64,000 bases of DNA from Sabethes cyaneus (Eukaryota > Arthropoda > Insecta > Diptera > Culicidae): assembly GCF_943734655.1 (NCBI RefSeq), contig NC_071355.1, positions 78,815,449 through 78,879,448 on the forward strand, written 5' to 3'. Positions 36,501 through 47,180 of this stretch are shown in pieces; positions within the stretch are counted from its first letter, which is position 1; each line of letters opens with the position of its first letter. The notes beneath the pieces are model-generated. The model made no database searches and was not told the origin of the DNA. It saw only the letters and a list, made by a program, of their open reading frames with translations. The translations under genes were made by a program, and so were the position numbers.

Positions 36501-37782
36501 TCCAGTATCAGTATTCTTTATCAGGTTCAATCTCAAGTGCAATTTATTGTTTGATCTTAGAACCAAATTTAAATTTAGTTTCAGGCGCATTTTGAAGACC
36601 AACTGAGATCCAATTTCAAAGTCCCAGTTTCAAATCAGTTTATAGTCTAATTTAATATCAATTTCACCATCGATTTCAAGAGCAATTTCAAGTTTCATTA
36701 AAGTCCAATTCAAGTCCATTTTCAAGTCCCATTTTAAAGCCAATTTCGAATCTAATTTAATTTCAATTTTAACTCCGATTAGGTCCAATTTCAAGTGTAT
36801 TAAATGACCCCATCATTTTAAGTCCGATTTCAAATCTAATTTAGTTCCAATTTCACCTCCAATTTTAGGTTTAATTTCAAGTGCCATTTAATGTCCGATT
36901 TTTAGATCAAATTCAAGCATAGTTTCAAGTGCAATTTGAAGTCCAATCGAGAGCCAATTTTCCTGTTCCATTCTAAAGCCAATTTCGAGTCTTGTTTAAT
37001 TTCACTAATTTAGTTTCAATTTCACCTCCGATTCCAGATCTAAGTTCAGGTGCAATTTAATGTTCGATTTTAGGGACAAATTCAAGTCTAATTTCAAGCG
37101 CACTTTGAAGTTCAATTGAGATACAATTTTAATGTCCCATTTTAAAGTCAGTTTGTAGTCTAAATTAATTTTAATTTCACCATCGATTTCAAGTCTAATT
37201 TCAAGTTCTCTTAAGGTTCAATTTAAAGTCCAATTTCATGCCCCATTTTAAGTTCAATTTCAGGTTTAATTTGATTTCACTTTCACCTTCGACCATAGGT
37301 CCGATTTTAAATGCAATTTAATGTTCGATTTTAATTTTAAATTCAAGTCTAGTTTTAAGTGGCAGTTTGAAGTTCCGCTGATGTCCAATTTTAGGTCCAT
37401 TTCGTATCTAATTTAATTTCAATTTCATCCGCGATTTCAAGTCCAATTTCAAGTTCTATTAAGGTTTAATTTCAATTCCGATTTCATGTCCAATTTAATG
37501 TCCCGTTTTTATACTAATTTCACCTCTGATTACAGATTCAAGTGCAATTTGATGTCCGATTTTAGGGCCAAATTCAAGTCTAGTTTCAAGTGCAGTTCGA
37601 AATCCAATTTAAACGTTCTATTTTCAATTTAACCATCAATTTCAAGGCAAATTTCAGGTGCAATTTCAAGTTTCATTAATTCCAATTCCATTTTCAAGCT
37701 TAACTTAACAGCCAATGTTATGTCCCATTTTGGGTCCGTTTTAAAGTCTCATTTAGTTCCATATTAACCTCCAATTTTGGGT
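36500..37782. repeat. Degenerate minisatellite (TTCAAGTCCAATT-like units), part 1
   Basis: About 1.3 kb consists of endless variants of a 12-14-base phrase such as AATTTCAAGTCCAATTT, alternating with variants such as AAGTGCAATTT, TTTAATTTCAATTTCACC and GATTTTAGG. Higher-order units of roughly 100-150 bases seem to recur. No two units are identical, so the array is old. The same phrases continue after the inserted elements at 39951-40360 and reappear at 41640-42010. Confidence 0.85.
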
Positions 37783-37994
37783 AAGGGCTGTTGGAATTGG
37801 GCGCTTTTGGTGAAAACCGATATTTCGGTATTGGCGTAGAAAATACCGGTAATACCGGTAAAATACCGGTATTGGCAGATTATTCGAAATCAATAGAAAT
37901 ATCGATGTTTTTCAGTAAATCTTTTTATTTTGAAACATTAGCTTCAGTATTGTTGCTTAGCAAAATAGAATTGGAGCAGATATAATACACTTAG

Positions 37995-38527
37995 CGATTT
38001 AATTCTCTTACTATAGAACGAATTTTATTGCCAACACTTCCAACAATTGAAAAAACTTCCGCTTTCATCGATGTCTAGTAAACGGCTCTAAGCACATCAG
38101 GAACTTTCCTTTCATTTCTTCAAATTTATAGTTGGGAGACCCGCCTTTAATTATTTACAAAATATCTTATATTGCTGCTTGCAGCATAATTAATGCCCCG
38201 GTCTCCTACAGTCTCTCAACAATTTTTTCTCCATCCCCAAACCGGAACTCCTGCATAACGGCATCCTCTTCATCATCGTTCACAAATACCTTCTCTTCTC
38301 TGTTATCAATTCCACTATTCGAAGATAGTGGGATGCAGATTTCATCTCCTTGTGTAATCAATGTATCACTCGAAAGACTTGAAAAATATTCCAAATTCTT
38401 TCCTGACAGATCCTTTGCTGGCAAGAACGCTCAAAACGCGCAAAGATCGCCGTATTCTGATCAGAGCCTGGCATCGTCGAAACAAATAAATGAAGCTAAC
38501 TTTCCCTTACATTCGCTTCATATATGA
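37995..38527 (-). pseudogene. hAT transposase C-terminal relic
   Basis: On the minus strand, 38424-38206 encodes an acidic 72-residue stretch (VFVNDDEEDAVMQEF). Further downstream, at about 38050-37995, the reading AEVFSIVGSVGNKIRSIVRE matches the ERVFS(x)xGxV...R block of the hAT dimerisation domain. Stops and frame changes separate the parts, and the catalytic region and zinc finger are gone. Its position inside an element with hAT-like ends supports the assignment. Confidence 0.55.
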
Positions 38528-38867
38528 AGCGACTTGTTTCATTTGTTGAACAGAACGTTTCGAGCAAGCTTCAGCTGAAGCTACTGACTGTGTCAAATGA
38601 TGACGATTGACAGTCATGCACGATTTGTCGATGTTGAGTAGATTAATGTAGGAAATGTTACTCAAAATCAATTCAATTGCATTCAAAGTCTAGGTTGACC
38701 TTTTTCTGAATATTTGATAGAGAAATGCAAATGAAACTTTAGAACCGGTCGTTATGATGAAGTGAAAATCGTTTCAATGAAGCTGATTGGAGCCAGTTTT
38801 GAAACGAAGCGGCGCTGCTTCTGTTAAAACTGAAGCTTCATTACTTCATTGTTGAATAACAATTTAC

Positions 38868-39244
38868 CAGTGTTGGGTACCGCTAATTCGCTAACCGAGC
38901 AATCGCGAAACGCTAATTAGGCTTCATAATTTATATTCAGACTAGCCGAATTGTTGCTCATCCGTAATTCCAAATGAAGTGCCGCTGTTAATTTTGATAT
39001 TAATAAACTGTAGAGCATTTTATCCATTATTATAGGTTTTGATCTTAGTTTTATTAAGAAAAGTGATGTAATAAAGATAAATTAGTAATAATTTGTACAG
39101 CGATAGATTACAATGCAAGTTGTTGTGATATGTTCAAAAATAAACTGTGACTGTTAATTTGCAGTTTGCGATTAGTGATTAGCGAAATTTCCTCGATTAT
39201 CGAGCAAATTGAATTGGTTAGCGAATTAGCGGTGTCCAACACAG
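38868..39244. mobile_element. hAT-type MITE, CAGTGTTGG ends, 8-bp TSD
   Basis: Left CAGTGTTGGGTACCGCTAAT and inverted right CTGTGTTGGACACCGCTAAT continue into a shared TCGCTAACC. The flanks are identical 8-bp duplications CAATTTAC (38860-38867 and 39245-39252). The 377-bp interior is AT-rich and non-coding. It is nested inside the hAT element at 37784-39580. Confidence 0.88.
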
Positions 39245-39594
39245 CAATTTACTATTGTAAGTGACGTTTCTGGGCCCTGATCTTGTTTCCTAAATTCGTT
39301 ATTTGAGAGCTAAAATAATTTGCCCCACAATTGCACTCTCTTCATTGTTAGTAGTCGAAGAATCCAGTCGGCATTAACACCAAGTTGTTTTTCTAAGAGT
39401 TTTATAATCTTTTATCAAATTTAGTTCTTATTCGAATAAGGAGTTGGAAAAAACAAGCAGATTAAAAAATACCGGAAATACCGGTTTTTTGCCTTTCCAA
39501 ATTTCTGTATTTCGGTATTCAAAAATTGGCCGGTATTACCGGTTTCGGTACTACCGGTACTACCGGTTAGACAGCCCTAGTACAATTTCAAGTA

Positions 39595-39950
39595 CAGGGA
39601 TACCTCGATATAAGACAACCTCGTTATAAAACAACCTCGATATAAGACAATTCGATATAAGACAATTTTTACCTCGATATAAGACAAATCCCTTTGATAT
39701 AGTTGGTAACGACACCAGAGCAAATTTTCCATTCCAAAAGCGGCGCCATAAAGATATTCATTATTTCAAAATAATCCAAAAAATTGTAATCAACTAATAG
39801 CGGAAACAATATTAAATGGTTCAAAAAACGTAAACACATAACACAGAGCAAAATTGGCTACTGCTAATACCAAATTTTTGTGAAAAAATCATGTTTCGAT
39901 ATAAGACAACTTTTTGAAATTATAAATTGTCTTATATCGAGGTATCCCTG
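39595..39950. mobile_element. pogo/Tigger-like MITE
   Basis: The left end CAGGGATACCTCGATATAAG and the inverted right end are identical over about 24 bases, flanked by TA (39593-39594 and 39951-39952). The first bases resemble Tigger/pogo termini (CAGG-ATACCTCG). Several extra copies of CTCGATATAAGACAA lie just inside the left end, so the subterminal region is a small tandem array. The 356-bp element sits in the degenerate minisatellite. Confidence 0.85.
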
Positions 39951-40360
39951 TACCATTTAATGTCTATTTTTAAGGTCAAATTCAAGCAATGTTTCAAGTG
40001 CAATTTGAAGTCCAATCGAGATTCAATTTTCATGTCCCATTTCAAGGTCAATTTCAAGTCTAATGTGATTGTAATTTCACCGCCGATTTCAAATCGAATT
40101 AAAGGTGCAATTTCAAGTTCCATTAAGGTCCAATTTCATGTCCAATTCAAGCCTATTTTCAATTGCATTTTGAAATTCAATTTAGGTCAATGTCCCATTT
40201 TAAAGTTAATTTCCAATCTAGTTAAATTTCGATTTCACCACCGATTTCAAATACAAATTTAATTCCGATTTTCAAGCCAATTCCAAGTCTAATCCAAATC
40301 CATTTTCAACTGCGATATAATGTCTAATTTCAAATCTATTTCCTAATTTTAGGGTAAAGA
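39951..40360. repeat. Degenerate minisatellite, part 2
   Basis: The TTCAAGTCCAATTT-type phrases of 36500-37782 continue here beyond the two inserted elements. The open frame across this part only reflects composition (Phe/Lys/Ser-rich). Confidence 0.8.
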
Positions 40361-41640
40361 ACTAGTTTTAAGCAGTCTAAGCGGGTCACTGATTGTTTTA
40401 CCTTATTACAAGCGATGGGTTGACTAAGTGTGGGATATCAGCATACCAATCTTCTTGCTATCTTTAGTTCTTCAAGCTGTTACCATTGGAAGACACTATT
40501 ATTGAGCTAAACTTTTGATTTTTCGCTTTAAAAGTTGGAGCGGCGGAACTAATTTTGAACAGACCGAATCTATTTTCACCCGCAAGGTGCTTTTTTAAGC
40601 AATCCTGAAATCTGAATTTTTTTTACGTCCCCTTAAAAAATCCCACGAACTTTTCCCCCTATTCAGTAAGTTCGCGTTCCTATCCGCGACCTATTAATCG
40701 GCATCTGATGCGTAATCGGCATACCGTATCGGCATAGATGCGTAAAATGCCATCTGTCTAAATTGTTTATCGGGGCATACACTCACCGGCAAACGGTAAT
40801 CGTCGTCTCTTTTATTCTCTGGTGTTCTTATGGGAAACTGCGAGTTTGACGTCTCACTCGCTGTTCATAAGGATGGTGGGAGAACAAAAGAGGTAAACAT
40901 ATAGCAGTACAAACGATCCGACTCAGAACAGTGTTGTCAAAGCAAAAAACATTAAAACACATCGTTGCTTTATTAAAACACTGAGAAAATCTTTGAAAAT
41001 TATTGAAAAAGCTGTCTTTTGTGTTGTTTTTAATAAAGAAAAATTAATTATGAACATACATTTCTCTTGAAAGTATTGAACCACGTTTTCACCATAGGAG
41101 GTTTCAGTTAATTTCAAACTTAAAATTCTTATTTCCAGAACCAAAACAGTGTCTTGGCAACACGATAGTTCATCAGTTGTGCTGCAGCTCCTGCTACTGG
41201 TGAACAGGTTCCGTCAATTCAGAATTTGTTTTCAGTTTTGTTAGAAAATAATAAAACTTTCGGCTAGTGACAAAGCCTTAGATAATAGAAAAAAGAGACT
41301 GAATAATATGGTATGTGACAATTGAGTGCTTGACTTTTAGAGTGGTTGTAATCAGTGCTGAAAAATGTGATGGATTCGTTAGTAGCGAGGTGGCGATTAC
41401 CTCCAGCAGCTGAAAAATGTACGTTTTTGGACAACAATTTTTAATTCATCATATTTCTTGTCGGAAACCCAATAAATTGTATTTGTGTGAATCAAATGTA
41501 TGGTTAAGTGATTTGTAAAGATGATCCTATCAAAAGATTTTGAAAATATGAATAAAAAAGTGCATTTTCGGCTCATTTATGTTCAACTGATTAAAATAGG
41601 TAACACTGCTTAACTCGCTCCTTACCCTATATCCGATAGC
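40361..41640. other. Unassigned; one possible decayed MITE
   Basis: CAGTGTTGTCAAAGC (40929) and CTTGGCAACAC (about 41153) are inverted and could be ends of a decayed hAT-like MITE, but no duplication supports it. The 40670-40920 part is a little richer in GC. No gene is recognised. Confidence 0.3.
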
Positions 41641-42010
41641 AGATCCAACTTAAGTCAAATTCATTTCTAATTTCAAAGCCTGATTTCAAATCCAATTTTA
41701 AATTCAACAGCAAATCCAAATACTACTCTAGTTTAATTCCAATTTATTGTACACTCAAAGTGCCATTACAAGTATACCCAAGCAACCATGTGAGTTTTAT
41801 TGTACTCTTATGGTGGTCTTCAAGACCAATTTTGGTCTTAAATGCCATCATAAGAGTGTAATAAAACCCAAATTGTTATTTTAGTAATTACTATCTTTTT
41901 CAGGTACAGTTTGAAGTTAATTTTTAGATCAATTTGAGTCCAATTTTAAATAACATGGCAAGCCTAAGTTGTTGAACTTTTGTTGTTCGAAGTTGTTCGA
42001 ATTCCAATTC
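41641..42010. repeat. Degenerate minisatellite, part 3
   Basis: Phrases such as AATTTCAAAGCC, TTTCAAATCCAATTTTAAATT and ATTTGAGTCCAATTTT return here, split by the hairpin element at 41765-41880. It is probably one original array separated by later insertions. Confidence 0.6.
41765..41880. mobile_element. Short hairpin MITE
   Basis: GTTTTATTGTACTCTTATGG and its near-complement ATAAGAGTGTAATAAAAC form a stem of about 25 base pairs, and the inner part adds GGTCTTCAAGACC. It begins with CCCAAGCAAC, like the element at 13341. The boundaries are approximate. Confidence 0.55.
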
Positions 42011-42197
42011 GAATCCATGTGCTAATCTTATGTCTAATCTAAAGTTCACGGGTAGTTCTACACTAAAACACACTACCCGTTATCTCTAAAAAATTTAATA
42101 TGAAAAGTCTTAATGGTGGAGCTCCGAACTTTGGAGTTTTTAATAAAATCGGTTAGAATTTTTGCGATAAATCATTTAATTGCATCCCATGATACCG

Positions 42198-42396
42198 TCC
42201 AGTGAGCTTCGAGGTGCGATACTGGTCTAACAAGCCAGTCGTCGTATGTTGGAATCTCGGTGGCGATATGTCAGTAGGATCGTTGCACTTGGCCTGTAAT
42301 TGTCCTGTACTCTAATAACCGACTGTGAAGTCTCTGTCGATAAAGAAGGGTCAAGTTTTAAAGACTTTTACACCCAAGGTTTTGCTTTTTTTTAAT
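42198..42396 (+). mobile_element. tRNA-derived SINE, family A (copy 3)
   Basis: It carries the family A landmarks: a CTGGTCTAACAAGCCAG hairpin, a B-box-like GTTGGAATC, GTCAGTAGGATCGTTGCA, TCTAATAACCGACTGTGAAG, GAAGGGTCAAGT, and a T-rich end. It is closer to copy 1 (6121) than to copies 2 and 4, suggesting two subfamilies. Confidence 0.7.
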
Positions 42397-42399
42397 CAA

Positions 42400-45300
42400 T
42401 TGTACAAAAAAATTCGCCGCTCTACGATTACTCGACAATTTTCAAGACAAACTGCGGTTTTGAGAGATCGGTGCTCCACCTTCTGTTTAGGTCTGGACAT
42501 GCCAGTGAGTATAAAGTTCAGTTCATAGTACATGATGTCGATGACTTATTTAGCAAAATGAAAACTAAGTTAAGTGTCCTTTAAATATTGTTTAACAGCA
42601 TGGCTAGTATTCTGTGTTATATTTTTGATAGCAAAAGTAGTAATTCAACTTACTTCCATGGCGTGGAATTTTTGCAATCATATTGATTAATCGCAAAATT
42701 AACCAAAACAGAATCCCACATCAAGGTATCAAATTTTGTTTTCATTTTGTAGTAAAACTCGGGTAGTGGGTGCACGGCTGGAGAAAATTTCAAAATTAAC
42801 TCCGATTTATGTTTGAATGCTACTTTAACCGATGTTCGAAAATCACGAGGGCAAACGTAACAACTGATTGTGAAAACTCATAGTTTGTATAATATCACCG
42901 TCGAGCGCCCTGAACACATCCCACATAAGGATGTAAATTGGAGACGGAATAGTAGGTAATCCGATTTGTCACCCAGCAGAAACCAGCAGCGAGCGTTGGG
43001 CAACATCGTTTGTAGGAAGTGATTACCGTCGGTGTTGAAAACCCACTGAAAAAAAAAAACACGAGGAACAAACAAAGCCATCGCGACTTAGGTTAATTGA
43101 ATTTCGAAACCTGAAGCATGTATATCGCTGCTGGCGACGCGGGCACGACCCTACGTAGAGTCTCCCATTGTGTCCCGCCAGGTCGGGCAGGAAGTGAGAG
43201 CATAAACTTACCACACGTGATTTGCTGATGATTGCTGCCTGAAGTCATACGAAGATAGGAGGCAAATGGTGTCAACATATAGCAAGTCAGCCGTAACTCT
43301 TTTCCTCAGTCGCATCCAGCAGCATCGGCAGTAGCATCAGTTAGTCGAGCAGCAGAAGTGGTAGTAGCCGACGATTGCTTCTTGACGAGGTGAGTTGATG
43401 TGGGTGGCACATTGAACTAGCAACTTTTCAATAACCGGTAATAAACAACCGTGTGCTAGTGAGCTGTTGATGCTGCTGCTGCTGCTGCTGCCGATGTCGT
43501 TTGCTGATGGGAATCGAATATGGTGATTAATAAACAAAACGAGCAAAATTGTTGTTGAATTCCAAGATAATCAATTATGAAGAGCTGTCGAAACTTATTC
43601 AGGCTACTGTACTAGGTTATCAGTAGGAAATGTAAAAATTTAAGTTTTGAATTAAAACTAATCAATTCAAGACAACATAATCAACGCTGTGGGTATGATG
43701 ATCTACATTCCGGAGCACTGAAATATTTAACAATAGCGTCAAACAATTGTTTATAGGTTCCTCATAAACAAAACGCAATCCAAAAAGCCTGAACATGAAG
43801 AACCGATATAAGTGGGAAATGCAGCGCGGAAATCTTGAAATGATCCCACTTTCAAACTTTTCTCACTCAAACGAACGGATGCTGCTAGTACTGCTGCTGC
43901 TGTTTGATAGGATCATAAATTTGACCCGCAATCCAGACTGGCTTTCCCACTACCTACTGCTGCCAGTAGCAGCAGTGGTTCGAGCGACGGACGGGACTAG
44001 AAGTGAAGATTTTATCACTTTATTTAAATTGTAAACCCTTCCAATAATGGCCGTGAACGGTACTACAGTGCTGGGTACAATAGAATGGCACTGGACTGGT
44101 ACCGCTCAGCAGAAGTACTGTTTCATATTATGTGATATGCATAAGTATCGACAATTGTTCCAGGAGCAGTAGCATGCGAGGCTAGGCAGCAGTGCAGCAG
44201 CACACGTGATTGCACATTCAGGTCCTAGCCAGTAGGGGTCTGTCGCGATCTCGGAGTAGCGGGCAACCGACCGCCGTGAGTTATGCTCCGCTTTCGGTAG
44301 CTCCGTGGTATACAGACTTTTGATCGGGATTTTATTATTAAATGCATGATGAGGGTGGATTTATTTATTGCTCCGGGTTCAGATGGTACACTATGCAGAG
44401 TGTATTGAAATTTTGTTGAAATAAAGAGCTGGAATGACGTGAGAAGTCGAAATTGTGACGAAAACTGCAATCAGTTTTTTTACTGTGTTTCAAAGCCAAT
44501 CCCGTTGGTTCAGTGCCTTCGTTTGGATTGTTTGTTAAACTTGCAAACAATGGCGCATTATTTTCCCGCTCACCCGCTGATTCATAGCGCACGATATAGT
44601 AGGATGAAAAATTGCTAACGAACCGTTAAACTTATTGCTGTTTTTTTCGATAACGGACGCTGATTGATGCTTCCGGAATTCGTATTCGACGCCACTGGGG
44701 CCAACAATTTTAATATAATCTACATTACTACACATTACTGCAAGTTCCGGAAGTTGAAAACTGTACAATAACCTAAAGCTCTAGATTTATTATCTATCTT
44801 CATATTTTGAAGCTCTAATAAAACTCTGTATCGGTTAACATTTATGATTTAAAATTTGTATGGCAAAGGCAATGACGAAACGATTTGCAAGCGAGGCATT
44901 AATTTCTACAACATACCAAACCGATCCGAAGCAAATCAACTCGACGGGTAACCCTAGGTCAAGTTGAACTTGACTAGGTACCAGCTCTAAACTATCAATA
45001 TTGATTCACAGTAGGTCAAAACAAAGAGCTTATCAGCGTAGGTAAATGTATGCAAATGCATTGTTGTTGCTTGTAGTGTGACGAACTGAATCATCTCACG
45101 ACATAGCAACAATTAGCAGTAATTTATGCTTTATTGCATTCTATTAGCAGCTTATATCACCAATTTCTCAGAATCACCGACGTAACTAAGAGCTCCACGG
45201 TAAACTGCTGATGATCGTTGCAAAAGTACATTTTAGTCTGCTGCCTACGTGGCAAAAGCAGTGAGTGTTCCAATCTAGTTAACAATACTGAATACTTTCA

Positions 45301-45640
45301 CTTCGCTGTATCATTCTACCAAAGAGGGATGGTGTGACATAACATTTCTTTTCATATTTGAACCGTAAAAATCAGTTTTTTTGTTTTAGCATCTTAATTT
45401 ATTAGTAGGGACATCTAATTTTACATACGGGAATTTAATTTTTCTTAATGCTACTATCTGCATTGGTCTTACAAAGACATTTTATAACCAGTTATAGCAA
45501 TTGGGTTTAAATTCCCATGAGCTACAAATGCTCGTCAGCTCTTCTGAAAGCCCATACATGCTTTATAAATATTTAGCATTTAGACGTTTCAGCTTGAAAT
45601 TCAAAATTGATTTCTTCAACCGTTTTCTATTACTTACTAG
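42400..45640. other. Unassigned; GC-richer block, possible untranslated exon or regulatory DNA
   Basis: The part 43000-44600 stands out for many CAG/CTG runs (a CTG stretch at 43468-43489, CAGCAG clusters near 43317 and 44185) and short open frames on both strands without family motifs. A consensus minus-strand donor (TGTG|GTAAGT) lies at 43211/43212. The flanks are AT-rich. This is compatible with a 5' region of a long neural gene, but nothing proves it. Confidence 0.3.
43212..43278 (-). other. Candidate upstream exon of the semaphorin gene (speculative)
   Basis: On the minus strand an ATG at 43278 opens 22 codons (ending HQQITC plus one base G) up to a consensus donor GTAAGT. One leftover base is the phase needed to join the acceptor at 25455, whose exon begins with two bases (AC), giving a GAC codon. 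The encoded peptide is not a good signal peptide, and phase agreement happens by chance one time in three. It could equally be untranslated or unrelated. Confidence 0.18.
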
Positions 45641-46325
45641 CTGAGTGGCCGATCTTACTCGGGGCACCTTTGTCTCACAGTCACCTGTACGTCAGTTATT
45701 GTAACCGAAATGCTTATAATGCAAAAATATAACGCTTGTTCCTCTTTCGGACGTTCCTCCCCATTTGTTAACTCCCCCTCTTTTGCTGATGCTGATGATG
45801 CAGTGCTGATTCTCTTATGCCAAGGAACATGTGTGCCAAGTTTGATGAATAACGGTCCAGGCATTTCGGAGTTATGACCTCCTCCTGTTACGAACACTCC
45901 CCCTTTATTTCTGAGTTATAGTCCCTCCTATTAGTTTCCCTCCGCCCTTTGTGAACTCCCGTGCTAATTCCCTGATGTCAAGGAACATGTGTGCCAAGTT
46001 TGATAAAAAACCGTCAAGGCGTTTCGGAGTTATGGCCTCCCCCTATTAGGGACCCTCCCCCACTCGTTTTTGAACTCCCCAGTGCTGATTCTCTTCTGCC
46101 AAGGAACAATTGTGCCAAGTTTGATGAATAACCGTCCAGGTATTTCGGAGTTAAGGCCTCTCCCCTTGTTAAGAATCCCCCCTTTTGTCATCCCCCCAGT
46201 GCTGATTCTCTTATATCAAGGAACATGTGTGCCAAGTTTGGCAGAGATCAGTCAAGGTGTTGTGGAGTTATGGTGGAACATACAAACATACAAACATACT
46301 CACGCTCACTTTTATATATATATAG
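45640..46325 (+). repeat. Four-copy ~120-bp tandem repeat with (ACATACAA)n/TA tail
   Basis: The phrase GTGCCAAGTTTG recurs at about 45834, 45992, 46113 and 46230, spaced 158, 121 and 117 bases apart. Each is preceded by TGCTGATTCTCTT-like and AAGGAACA and followed by TTTCGGAGTTATGGCCTCC. The array ends with GGAACATACAAACATACAAA, then a short TATATATA run. Such a tail is typical of 3' ends of insect non-LTR elements, so this may be the 3' UTR of an unidentified LINE. The open frames here are by-products. Confidence 0.7.
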
Positions 46326-46426
46326 ATATCAGTATTTATCAAACTGCATATAAGCTTAATATTGAGAAGAAAGTTTTGGTGCATTCTTCAAATGTTTGCA
46401 ATGTCTCTTAAAAATATTACTCAAAT

Positions 46427-46518
46427 TATTTTGGAAAGGGTGGAAGTGTCTGATGCGAAGAATGATTAATCAGTTCATCCGCATTCTTCGCATCAGATAC
46501 CTCCTCTTTTCCAAAATA
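46427..46518. repeat. 92-bp hairpin
   Basis: TATTTTGGAAAGGG...GTCTGATGCGAAGAATG on the left pairs with CATTCTTCGCATCAGATACC...CCAAAATA on the right, with a 16-base perfect core stem and a loop of about 17 bases. The size would suit a small hairpin RNA or a tiny MITE. It lies 32 bases outside the TA element that follows. Confidence 0.75.
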
Positions 46519-47180
46519 GTTAACGTCATGACCACGTATAGAGTCATATAGGGTGACGGATCCATATTTCGCCACCTTTATCCAAAAAATTTACATGAAA
46601 CGAAACAGAACAAGGTTCTATAAGTTCAGATATTTCATAACATGAAAAAATTATACTTCTGACATTTCTTTTGCTGATTCAATCATCATATTCATACTAA
46701 ATTGTGTATTTTTCTCGTTATATTGATTATTTAAATGTGTATTCTGAACCCAAATCTCGCCACCCGGTTGCCAAATTTCGCCAGCCTCTGGACCCAAATT
46801 TCGCCACTTCAGAAAAACCCGATTCAAATAGCTGCAAATGTATAAATGAATACTCTATATTCTTAATAAATCTAGTTGGTAAATAGATTTTGCTTCGTTT
46901 TCAAGTGATTGTTCATGAAACGTTTTTGAAAACCAATAAAATACCAATAAAACCACAAATAAACTAATGAAAAGCACCAAAATAGTAGAAATATTTTTAC
47001 ATATTGACTAAAATTCACTCATAAAATAACTTAATTTTCTCTGTCTCCGGTAAATATATGCGAATCGAAATTCTAGTCAAATAGCAATTGTATCATATAG
47101 GCCTTAGGAAACTCTAAGTAAAGCGACTGCATTTTATTCAAACAATTAAAAAGAATTAAAAATATTTTCTTTTGCATTAA

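Larger units (their letters stand above)
37784..39580 (-). mobile_element. hAT-type DNA transposon, internally decayed
   Basis: The element starts AAGGGCTGTTGG and ends, inverted, TAGGGCTGTCTA. Both ends are followed by many copies of ACCGGTAATACCGGTA-like palindromic motifs (37840-37880 and 39465-39570), as in subterminal transposase-binding regions. The minus strand carries a remnant of an hAT C-terminal dimerisation domain near 38000-38110. The element lies in the middle of the degenerate minisatellite and is itself interrupted by a MITE at 38868-39244. No matching 8-bp duplication remains. Confidence 0.6.

Noticed and set aside
39927..40262. 111-residue frame rich in Phe, Lys and Ser
   Set aside because: It lies in the degenerate minisatellite and simply reflects the TTCAAG/AATTTC phrases.
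40929..41165. hAT MITE with CAGTGTTG ends
   Set aside because: Only weak inverted similarity and no target duplication.
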